Shown: piece by piece, positions 48,221 through 57,575 of the stretch
Numbering within the stretch: position 1 is the first letter of the stretch
Layout of the letters: each line of letters opens with the position of its first letter
NCBI GenBank assembly: GCA_009192285.1
Contig: CM018604.1
Location: 3,826,580 to 3,890,579, forward strand
DNA: 64,000 nucleotides
From: Morchella semilibera
Taxonomy: Eukaryota > Ascomycota > Pezizomycetes > Pezizales > Morchellaceae
Direction of reading: 5' to 3'
Position numbers and translations under genes: made by a program
Notes under the pieces: generated by a model
What the model was told of the DNA's origin: nothing
Seen by the model: only the letters and a program-made list of their open reading frames with translations
Databases searched by the model: none

Positions 48221-48850
48221 ATGGATGTCTCAATGGATGCCGAAACAAAACGTCGTTACATAAACTGGAAGCACCACAAATCAATGGCAGACGGCTGTGC
48301 TGCTCGAGCCCGCGAGCTCACGGAAATCATGAACAACACCGAGAACGGGGAGCGAAGGGCTCAACTGGAACGCCTCGCGCAGGGGGTGAACAGCGTTCAG
48401 GGGATGTTTGCATCGGTGAGGGATATGCTACAGAAGGAGATTGATGATAGCAGGGTCAGACCGCCAGTGGAGTATAAGACAATGTCCGAGGAAAGGATTA
48501 TTGGGTATACTAATCCAGACCCTGGAGAAAAGTTCGTGCAGGCGCTCGACGATGGAAAGATTCAACACCTAGATTATGTTGCCCAGTGCTACACCGAGAT
48601 AACTGACGTATGCGATAAGCAACTTGTGTCAATGGACATTGAGCTGCGTCATGTCGAGGAAAGGCTGGACCGTCAGGTGTATATTGAGGCTCAGATAGCG
48701 AAGATGTCGTGGGAGAGATCTAGATGGGTGCAGATGGTTGAAATGATTGCCTGGCATATAGATCAGTATAAGCAGCGCACCTCCACTACGACACGTGGGT
48801 GGCAAACCGATGGTCCACCGCAACGCTTTAGATGTTCTTATCAAGGTTGA
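48221..48850 (+). CDS. Coiled-coil protein with two helical regions (array member 10)
   Basis: ATG 48221 (MDVSMDAETK) gives 209 residues; ATG 48233 is an alternative. Upstream frame extension starts only from TTG. Helical region 1 is about residues 8-75 (RRYINWKHHKSMADG..., RRAQLERLAQGVNSVQGMFASVRDMLQKEI), broken by the turn NNTENGE. A central polar segment with NPDPGEKF follows. Helical region 2 is about residues 115-190, with heptads and several Trp. The tail is basic. It looks like two hairpins in one chain, comparable to the duplicated gene at 39749. No known domain. Confidence 0.75.
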   Translation: MDVSMDAETKRRYINWKHHKSMADGCAARARELTEIMNNTENGERRAQLERLAQGVNSVQGMFASVRDMLQKEIDDSRVRPPVEYKTMSEERIIGYTNPDPGEKFVQALDDGKIQHLDYVAQCYTEITDVCDKQLVSMDIELRHVEERLDRQVYIEAQIAKMSWERSRWVQMVEMIAWHIDQYKQRTSTTTRGWQTDGPPQRFRCSYQG

Positions 48851-49996
48851 TCGCGAACTTGACTCAAGTTATCACTGCGCCCGACATCCGGATAACCATG
48901 TCTGCTAGATAATGGTTCAAACGTTAATGATGTCAAAGGCGGCATGGGGAGGAGAGGCGAAGTCATCCAGCAGTAACATTGGCTGTAGCGCTTGTCTTCG
49001 AGATCTCGCTGTTCAGAGTAGGAATACAAGTGAGGATTCTTCATCTCCTGCTAGTATTCTAGAGATGCTGTTTTGGAAGAGACGACACAATCAATTCATC
49101 CACTATTATATACACGTCGTTGCATCTGCAACCATTTGTTGACAGTGTGATAATCGACAAGGGGTCTTGACGGGAGAAACTGTATGTGTATTTTTAAGGG
49201 GGATATTGCACCTATATAAGCGCCAGGAGGCCGCCACCGTCTCACCTACTCTATGCATGTTTCTCTCTCCGCCTTCTGTGTTTCGCTATTGCACCAATTA
49301 CCCACGCGGCCCTATTCGCTGCTAGTCAGGAAGTCATCCCGGCACAGGCTATCTAACATTCTTTACATGCAAGAATCCCAGTCTAGAGCTCTATGTCCAA
49401 TCGACCCCCTTCCACCCGGACACATTAAACACATATATCTATCTACCGGTGAGCCCCTCCGTCATCATGAGGCGGCCATTGGCAGCCATGAGTCCATCCC
49501 GACACGCCTTGACTGTACCACACCCGCGCCAAGAAGCTGATTAAAGACTTTCTCATTGGCTCTTTAGTCGGGCGGGGCGAGGCCGTTGGGCCATGCACTT
49601 CCCATTATCGCGTATTCAACGTGGATGAAATCGGGGACGAAAGCAGCATGGTATACGTCATAACATGTCCCAACGAGCCACTAAGTTATTCTTGGAGCTG
49701 ATATAGCACCTAGTTGAAAGGAAACATGAGGGCCTCATAGACCGATCTATATGATAAAATTAGGTTAGTCTTTTCCCGGGGAGGTGCCCGTTACTATGCT
49801 TCTCTGACCTTCCAAAATTAGGTGACGGTGGATATTCGAGGCCAAACCGGTGCTGTATTGTGATGCCTTCAAGCGGTATATTCAACTGATAGCCTAGATA
49901 TACTATTATTATTCTCTCCCTCCGCCCTCCAGGCGTATATAAAGACCCATTACCCACCCTCCTGACCGCACTATATCAACACCAACAAGCTACCGC
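48851..49996. other. Intergenic region with two TATA-like boxes
   Basis: A TATA-like box tatataag lies at 49213-49220, about 40 bases before ATG 49253. That ATG opens a 95-codon frame with a hydrophobic start (MHVSLSAFCVSLLHQL), a very tentative gene. A second box, tatataaa at 49936-49943, lies 60 bases before the gene at 49997 and probably drives it. Confidence 0.4.
49936..49943 (+). promoter_or_regulatory. TATA box of the gene at 49997
   Basis: A consensus tatataaa stands 54-61 bases before the ATG, with a G-poor segment between. This is the clearest core promoter in the array. Confidence 0.55.
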
Positions 49997-50353
49997 ATGA
50001 CCACGGGGTCGGTGGCCTCCGAGACCACCGGGAACACCGTACTGGAATACCAAAACCTCAAAGAAATGTTCGCTCAGTGCGTTAAACATATAGTGGTGTT
50101 GGAAGGGGAGAGGTGTGCATTATGCATGCGCCTGAAAAACGGCGACCAAACCGCGGAGGTAGAAATGAAGGAGATCGGGAGACAGAAGAAAGAATCTATG
50201 AAGACAATGAGTGACCTCGGGAGAGTCATGCGGAAGTATAAAGCTCTTTTATCACCTAGCGTAGAGGTTCCCGAGGTAAACCTGAAGCTGGAGAAGGTGC
50301 ACAGGATGTGTCAGCAGGGTGGCGGGCACAAAGTATTTAGGAAGTTATGGTAG
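49997..50353 (+). CDS. Coiled-coil protein (array member 11)
   Basis: Single exon, 118 residues. After a Thr/Ser-rich start, residues 16-50 form helix 1 (LEYQNLKEMFAQCVKHIVVLEGERCALCMRL in outline). The turn is KNGDQTAE, and helix 2 is EMKEIGRQKKESMKTMSDLGRVMRKYKALL. The NG turn recalls IKNGG in the 45810 gene. It then has a Val/Pro segment, a third short helix and a basic C-terminus. C39 and C42 form a CxLC-like pair but no other metal ligands are obvious. Function unknown. Confidence 0.72.
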   Translation: MTTGSVASETTGNTVLEYQNLKEMFAQCVKHIVVLEGERCALCMRLKNGDQTAEVEMKEIGRQKKESMKTMSDLGRVMRKYKALLSPSVEVPEVNLKLEKVHRMCQQGGGHKVFRKLW

Positions 50354-50893
50354 GTGGTCTGTCTCGCGGTTGCGGTGGTCCGTAAAGGAGTTTGGTTTGG
50401 TTGGCGTACTGGTACCTCTAGGGGTGGCGTTGTGGTTTGTTAGCATATTCATCCATTGACAAAAAATTTTTTTTTGCGGTTTGAGATTTTTGCGTCTCTT
50501 TCGGTCCTGATCGGTAGGGCGGGGGCGAATAACGAAAACCTATTATAACGGGAGGCGTTCAGTTGCTCATGAAGGATCATCCTCCCTGCTAGGAACCACC
50601 CTGCCGGCAAAATATCATCCCCTCGTTGGAATTACCCTGGATCCCCGCAAGGATAGGCGAATAGAGGCGCCTTAGTTTGGCGTCCCAGTGGTGGGGCGTT
50701 GGTGTTCCCTGCGTCCTACGCTCCGTCATCAATAGTGCACGCCCCCAACCCTCAAACATTCTATTTCCCCTTCACCCTTTCCTCCCCACAAACATTTCAT
50801 GTTTCCATATCCCCAACTGCAATACCACACCCTACCGTAGCAGGAAACAGGAACTTGTAAACGTCAGGTGTTCGCGTGAAGCGGAACGAAACA
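50354..50893. other. Intergenic region
   Basis: No gene supported. An A/T run (aaaaaattttttttt) lies at 50461-50475. The end is the C/A-rich leader of the next, broken gene. Confidence 0.45.
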
Positions 50894-51276
50894 ATGAGCA
50901 ACAAAGTAACCCCTACCTACAAGAAGCTCCTACCTAAACCTCCGGGATGAATACGACGCAAAAATTGGTAACAGTATTGACCGCCGCGCAGCAGTCAGCG
51001 AGGAGTGCCGAATCCAGGTGAAGGCTCTTGTTGAGGAAGAGAGGCGTGTTACAAACAGGGTGCTAGGGGTTGAGAGTCTGATTGCGAAATATGACAAGGA
51101 GAATGGACTTCTGCGAAGTACTGGACATAGAACTTAGCGTTATTTCGAAGATGCACAGATCGGTGTTGGGGCTTGGCGGAGCGCGAGGGGAAATAGATAG
51201 TAAGGGGAGGACAGTGAGGTTGGAGCCAGTGCCTAGCGCTTTGGGAGCGTTTGAGGGGCTCTTTTCTGCGATGTAG
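50894..51276 (+). pseudogene. Frameshifted coiled-coil array gene (array member 12)
   Basis: ATG 50894 opens MSNKVTPTYKKLL, then the frame stops at once. From about 50935 a second frame reads LRDEYDAKIGNSIDRRAAV and continues as a heptad-rich helix (QVKALVEEERRVTNRVLGVESLIAKY) up to a stop at 51135. A third frame takes over near 51100 (EVLDIELSVISKMHRSVLGL) and ends at 51276. Each piece has array-like helical composition and the pieces join end to end. The DEYDAKI segment resembles YYDERI in the 36569 gene. Two single-base indels explain the breaks, so this is a pseudogene or a site of read errors. Confidence 0.62.
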
Positions 51277-52344
51277 GACTTGCTGTTATGTGTTGCACGG
51301 TGGTTGAACATGAGGGTGGTAGCCATACAAACCACCTAACAACATCAAAATTTCAAAGTCGCACTCTCAAGCTGACATTTTAGTCGTAGGTACTATCACA
51401 GCTGGAGAGTCTATATCTAAGGTTCCTTTGCTCCATCTCCTTGTGCTTGTGAAGAAATACGTCTTTGAAGTTGCATTCCCATACAAACTTTGGTTGCAAG
51501 GTGAATGTTCGCTTACTTGTGGAAACCCACCATACATTACATAGACCGTGTTAGTTCATCAATTCAGTTCTTGGGCTAACATTGTGTTGAGCAAGCGGAT
51601 CATGATTGTATTAATTTTCTTTCATATTATAGCTCAATATATACGATCATCTTGACATCGGCTTATAAATGTGGTGTTATAAGTACAGATTAGAAGAAAA
51701 GAACATGTCAGTTCTGAGCGTGTAGTTTGAGTGATATCCCATGATAGGTGTCCATCCAAGTGTAACAAGCCAAAGATCTAAGTAGCAAGAAAGAGGAAGA
51801 AATTCCAAAGCTAGATATCTATTCTCCTGTTATCAGCCCCTGAAAACTCTAAAAAGATTCGCCTGATTTCACGTGGTAATCCGCTACATGCAGTCACTCA
51901 TGTACATATATATGCGCATGGAGCGCAGGGACTTGATGAATCGCTAAAATACCAATGAATATGAACTCTCGCCTTGTCAACAAGCCTTTTGCGAGTGATA
52001 CAGAATGACATTAGCGATATCATTAAGGTAATTGGTGGTGCCGATTCTATGCCACAGATACACCCGGCGGGCCCCGAGTACATACATATTTGGTCTGATA
52101 GTATTAACCCAAAGCCACAACCGCATTCCTTCCGTCTCCTGAGGCTGGCAGTAGGATCTCGTTGAGATGGATAGTATTATCTCGAGTCTGTCTACCCCAC
52201 ATCTATATAAACGCTCTGTACGACAACCCAAAACTCCATACCACAGCAACAACAAACATTCAATACGAGCATCAAGATCCAAAGCACAACTTCGACAATA
52301 CTACAAGACCCAAACACAAAACACAACTACCACAATACTACAAA
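51277..52344. other. Intergenic region with TATA box
   Basis: No coding region seen. A tatataaa box at 52204-52211 lies 134 bases before the next ATG. After it comes a leader almost devoid of G, with repeated caaaacac/caacaa words. Confidence 0.5.
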
Positions 52345-52665
52345 ATGTCTAACACCGGCGCCTACAAGGAGCTCTCCAGGGCCTACAAAGAAGCAGTTAG
52401 CACCTACGAGGCACACGAAAGGAGCATTGCCTCCCTTGAGGCTCAGAGCCCCCAAAATGCAGAGAGGCTCAGCGAGGCGCGCGAAAACCTAAAGCGCGCC
52501 CTCGCAAGAATCAATGTAGTTGAGCCTCCACTCCGGAAGTATGAGGCGGCCAACTACATTTCAAGTTACTTCTTCGATGGGGGGTGGGCGAGTAACTCGG
52601 CTCCGCTCTCAGACACAGAGTCCAAAGGCCCTTCTAGACTTCTTAAGCATATTCCGCGCTTTTAG
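52345..52665 (+). CDS. Small coiled-coil hairpin protein (array member 13)
   Basis: ATG 52345 (context acaaaatgtc) gives 106 residues. The frame is open upstream, but that part is the low-G leader. Helix 1 is residues 6-35 (YKELSRAYKEAVSTYEAHERSIASLEA in outline), the turn is QSPQN, and helix 2 is AERLSEARENLKRALARINV. Pro-Pro then breaks the helix and a Tyr/Phe-rich segment follows (YISSYFFDGGW). Arg/Lys near the end. No signal peptide. Position, strand, leader type and hairpin layout place it in the array. Confidence 0.75.
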   Translation: MSNTGAYKELSRAYKEAVSTYEAHERSIASLEAQSPQNAERLSEARENLKRALARINVVEPPLRKYEAANYISSYFFDGGWASNSAPLSDTESKGPSRLLKHIPRF

Positions 52666-53229
52666 GGAGTGATGGCAGGCCCGGCATTGGGGGCGGGAAA
52701 TATAAAGCTGAGCTGGCAGACAACATGTACTCATAGGGTTGATATACTGAAATATATATGATGAGAAAGTTAAACTTGGGTTCCTGTTTTGAATAGTGAT
52801 ATAGAACGTGATATAATGTGATATATATATAAGAAGCACCACAAACCTCCAGTTTTGACTAATATCATAAACCAATTAAGTTAAGGAGATGAGTTCTAAG
52901 ATGGTCTCAACATAACGGATACGTAGGACGCATACTGTGACTGACATGTTCCTACCCATATCATTAAAACTGCCGAGGACCGAATAAATAGCAAGACACA
53001 AACTAGCCGGTGTGTCGTGTACAACGCCGACCATGTGCAAATTCTATCCACTCATGTCCTGCCCTAGGTTGGTAACATCGGCTCGACCCTCAACGTTGCC
53101 ACACTAACCACACCAAGTACTAACCAAAACCCCACATCTCCTTAAGACACGTGCACCCTCATAACCAACAAGATCCCCACCCACAAGCTCAACCTTCTTC
53201 CCTACTAAACCCACATTCGATACTCAAAA

Positions 53230-53490
53230 ATGGCCACGCCTTCACGCGCCGAAAGGGTTGAACACCTCGAAAAGCAACTTGAAAAAGTCTACGACTTGTT
53301 ACAGAAGGGGCGCGTATATGCTGAACGGGTCGAACAACGCCTCGGGAGCGGCGAACTTAGTGAGGAACAGGTTGCTGAGATAACGAGCAGCCTAAGGGAG
53401 TGGAGGGATAGCGGAGCTGAGGTGGTTGCTCATATTGAGGCACTGGTGACTGAGATATGGGGGTCAAGCGTGGTGGATGATAGCTTGTAG
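53230..53490 (+). CDS. Small coiled-coil hairpin protein (array member 14)
   Basis: Single exon, 86 residues, ATG in context tcaaaaatggcc. Two helices fill the protein: residues 5-40 (ERVEHLEKQLEKVYDLLQKG, then RVYAERVEQRLG) and 45-78 (EEQVAEITSSLREWRDSG, then AEVVAHIEALVTEI), joined by the turn SGELS. Strong heptad repeats make a coiled-coil or four-helix dimer likely. The G-poor leader extends about 130 bases. Shortest intact member of the array. Confidence 0.78.
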   Translation: MATPSRAERVEHLEKQLEKVYDLLQKGRVYAERVEQRLGSGELSEEQVAEITSSLREWRDSGAEVVAHIEALVTEIWGSSVVDDSL

Positions 53491-56080
53491 TGCATCCATA
53501 ATCATGTCACCGTTCAGAGCGGCAGGGGGAGGCACTGTGTCTAGTTCTGGCCCCCCCCTCCCCCCGCACTAGGAAGAAGTAGAAAGCTTTTTCTTCATTG
53601 CGATAGAGTACTCTTAACCAGAGATCAAATAAAGAGGGCCAAGTCTACCACCCTACAGCTACCCACGCGCTCCCCCTTTGGTTGATTTATCATTATAACT
53701 TATTAAGAGAGCAACATGATTTTTTGTTTTCCTTTCTTTCTAACTTCCTTCTCGGGGGGTTCTACTCTGTATCGTTCACAGATTTCGTCTTTGTGAGCTA
53801 ACTTCAGACTCCAGCTCATTAGTTGCCATGTTCTATGCAAACAGGCCCACATACCCTCCTATTCCCCACGCATTTTATTTCTGGACATATAATTCAGTTT
53901 TTTGCATGCGATGTCCTGCGGGACCTTCTATGTAGCCGTGCCTTGTTCCGTCCGTGCTGCAGCCACGATCGTGCCTGAGCGCAGGGCTAGTAGTAGGTTA
54001 ATCATGACCTATCACTCGGGCCTTTCTCCTGGCTTCAGGTGTTTGAGACTTATCTTTTATATGAACACGTACACGGTATGGGAGATGATTTACATAACTT
54101 CTCTGACCACAGACGAGGTATTGTATACCCGTCGGTAAGAGTAGAATAATGCTGCTAGTTACTACGACTATATGTAGGCTCTTAACGTAAAGATATCGAC
54201 AACGACGCCCTAGATGTCAAGTACCAACGCAGTCATTGCATTGTAGAATGCTTCAAAACACTACTTCAAGGTCCATTATACATGTCTCCCTTGTGTTTTA
54301 CCCACAAACACATATGGATGTAATTACAAGGCACCATTACTCTCGTCCTCTCTTGTACTCATAGGCTATCACTCATATATCACCAGTAAAAACATTAAGT
54401 GAGGTTTGTTGTTACTTGGCCGTTATTCATTTTTAATTATAGCGCGAGCACGTAATACACCTTGTTTATTCCAAAGCTACTGCAAATACCAAACCCAAAG
54501 TCCTGATTAGATGATCGGACTATATGTGCATATATTACTCTAATCCTACTCGACACCCACGAAATATCAACCTTGCATCTTTAGATACCCCACATGGCTA
54601 CCTCGAGTGACATTCAAATATGGCACGCTTGGGTATTCATCTCACTGAGGCAGCGACCCCCCCCCTTCTATGGGTTCCCCCCCTCGGGCCCCCGCCCTAT
54701 CTGCGGTGGCATTTCCAGCAACTTCAATGACATCCAGAGAGTGTACACTCCTTTCCCGTCCCAGAGTATTGGCAAGCCCGTGTTCGAGTCATCTATTGAC
54801 ACAACGAAAAAGGCGTTTGTTTTTCTCCCACGCAAGGTTATCTAATGGGTTCCATGGCATAGTTACTGCACCTGAACCACTGCTGCCGAGCCAAAAGCGA
54901 CTAAAGCAGCCAGAGACGACCCTTTAACCAAGCCATGAAGCTATAAATATGCTGTAAAAGGACCTATATTTTAAGTTGTACCACCTTTGATCAAATAGCT
55001 CCGGAGCTGCAAGACCTGGGAATCTGGGGTTTTGGGGGTACTCCTAATATGCTTGATTCCCTAATTTATCGGTGTCGTTTTTCCTCCTGTCAAGGTGCTG
55101 CATGATCAACGAGGAAACAAAATTTCGATAAGAGAAGACAGCGGGAAGTGAAGGTACGGACAAAGTGCCCAAATGAAGCAACCTCCGAGAGTGCTATAGC
55201 GTCCTGTATATCTCATCATCATTATTATTTATCCTGAACATTTCAGCCAAAGCTCCAATCGCCGACTCACATTGATCCATCCCGCCTCTAAAGCCTTCCT
55301 CCAGTTTCCACTGGCCCGAGGGTAAATAGTGTCAATCGCTCTTTGGAGTGCTATAAATGGGGTTATCATGGTAGATAGCCCCAATATATAAAGTAATATC
55401 CTTACCTACCGCCACCAATCCTATTTGATCTGTCAATTCAACGTCAGTGTGCTGTTGGTGTAGCTTTGTGTTTTTGAGGGTCCGCCAATCAGAGTTGACA
55501 TCAAGACTGCTCTTGTTTCCCACGACTCCTTGCCGCGTTTTTCGGCGATATCAACTCTCTTCACTAATTGTTCCTGACGATGCTAACCCCCCGCTGCAGC
55601 TAAGTAGCTGTGGGAAGTGAGGGTGCCTACCCCAGCTAGTAGGTTTCGTTCATAGCATTCGCCTTTCGGTGCTTTTCTAACCTTCATTTTGTCTTTCGAT
55701 TTTCGAATTCGTGAGGCCACTAGGATAATTAGTGCAGTAGAATTTATCCCTACCTTGAAAGGAAAATCTCAAGTAACACCTACCCACCCATACCCAAGCA
55801 ATACCTTCATAGCCAATCGCGCACACCCCCCGGTTCACAGGGAGTCTCGGCGCAACCCACAAGCCCCCCACCATGTGTCCCCCTACCTCTTCCTCCCCCA
55901 GCATGCGCAGAGTACGTACAGCCAAGTGCATAGCCCCCCATCATTTTCCATCGTACGCGTACTGTAGTCCTCTTCTACGGCCCAGATCGTTACCTGACCT
56001 CCATACCCACTTCATACTATTCCACCTACTATTACCTCCTCGTCAGTTCTCCAACTACCCAAACACGAACAACAAAAACA
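53491..56080. other. Intergenic region
   Basis: A C run lies at 53550-53563. An ATG-started frame at 54594-54845 (83 codons) has Pro-rich content and no splice or homology support, so I leave it uncalled. Bases 55990-56080 are the G-poor leader of the next gene. Confidence 0.4.
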
Positions 56081-56392
56081 ATGAAGACGCCCGGAAAACT
56101 CACCGACACCCAACTGGCCGCACTCGAGACCGAGTACGCCTCTCTGCTTGAGCAGAGCAAGAGCCTGGTGCACCGCCTCTACGAGCTGCACCCTACACGA
56201 AAGGACCCGCACAACAAGGACGAAGAGATCAAGCCGCCGCCGAGCGCGAAGGTGCGTGGGCAGATTAAGGACATCATGGACGAGGAGGCGAAAACACGGA
56301 GTGAGGCTGCTGAGATGAAGACGAGGATTGACAGCGAGAAGGCGATGAGGAGTAGGAGCTTGGGGAAGTATATTAAGGGGTTGCTGCGTTAG
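56081..56392 (+). CDS. Coiled-coil protein with LHP and KVR motifs (array member 15)
   Basis: Single exon, 103 residues. Helix 1 is residues 7-35 (TDTQLAALETEYASLLEQ, then SKSLVHRLYE), ending in L36-H37-P38. A Lys/Asp/Pro loop leads to K57-V58-R59 and helix 2 (to about residue 90). The distance from HP to KVR is the same as in the 36569 gene, 20 kb upstream, so the two are paralogues. The tail is Lys/Arg/Leu-rich. Third positions are G/C-biased, supporting real coding. Last clear member of the array. Confidence 0.82.
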   Translation: MKTPGKLTDTQLAALETEYASLLEQSKSLVHRLYELHPTRKDPHNKDEEIKPPPSAKVRGQIKDIMDEEAKTRSEAAEMKTRIDSEKAMRSRSLGKYIKGLLR

Positions 56393-57575
56393 TTGTTGAT
56401 GCTTTCGGCGGTTGGAGTGAGGTGCGTTGTGAGGTGCGGTGGGAGTGGTGGTGGTGTTGGTGGTGGGAGTGGATTTGGTGCGATGCGGTGATGAGCGTGG
56501 TGGGTGGAGTGGCGTATGTACGTTGCGATCTTCTTTTTGAAAAAAATAAAAAACCGTACACTTGGAACGTTCCTCGGTCGTGAAAGAACACCAACAAATA
56601 GCAGCACCAGCCAGGGCAATATGTAAAGCAGTGACATCAATCCACCCAATGCTTCGTCTTTGCATGTGGGCCCCCTGCCCTCAGGTCGCAAAAATGCTAC
56701 ATAGAGGAACCTTAGAGGAATGGCTACATGTGAAAATGAACCAAGCAAAAAAAAACCTTAGAGGCAATACCTACTTCTTCTACCTCCCTGCCCATTCACC
56801 CCATACGAGCCCCTTGATATCTGTCCGCTCGAAAAAGGCCATTCCTTCTCGCACCACCGCGAGGTCCACTGAATGCATCTCTGGCCCTTCTCGACCTTAG
56901 AACCGCAACCCCATACGTGCGGAAGTGGTACGAGTGACACTACATGACAAGCACATTTATTTCGTAGACTTCGCATTCCTCCCTCTCCATGAGCTGCCGC
57001 CCACCGACAGGAGCCCGGCGTTCCCCCTCCCGTGGAAAGAGGGCTACCTAACGCTTTTGTCACTCTTTCATGATTTCATATCGATTTTTTTATATACCAT
57101 TTACCCAAGCATCTGCCCTAGCGCTCCAGCAACCTTCAATGAGTGTAGAGAAATGCCAATTTGAGCGTCCGTTGGGCTATGAAGTTTGGAAATGGGCGTC
57201 AACCGGGCCATGATCCGACTCAAAAAAGTGTCTATTGCGGTATAGTAATGAAACCTCAACGAGTCCGATTTTTCTAGTATTAATACAGTATAGTAAATCC
57301 CACTACCAGGTCAAAGACTAACTACCCCAACACCAATGCGCAGCACATTTAAAAAAATATTGTGAGGAGAAGGGGAGAGAATAGAGAAATGTAAAGCACC
57401 ACATTGCTAACACAGTTTATCAACAGTGACCCCCGCCTGGCCCAGACCCAAATTCCCATCTTGACCTCCACATCCCAAGAAACAAAAAAGAATATCTTCA
57501 ACTGTTATATCCATCCCTACTCTTCCCTCCTGGGCTATCCATTATTGACCGCACCTAACACATTGTAAAAGATCA
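56393..57575. other. Intergenic region between convergent genes
   Basis: A G/T-rich stretch (ggtggtggtgttggtggtgg type, 56440-56475) follows the last array gene. Several frames look open because of this skew but carry no convincing protein. The ORF at 56562-56900 (plus) is unsupported. Confidence 0.45.

Noticed and set aside
54785-54800. gttcgagtc, B-box-like motif
   Set aside because: No A box, no cloverleaf and no T run downstream.
56012-56665. 217-codon minus-strand frame
   Set aside because: Antisense of the 56081 coiled-coil gene plus the adjoining G/T-rich stretch; open because of strand skew.
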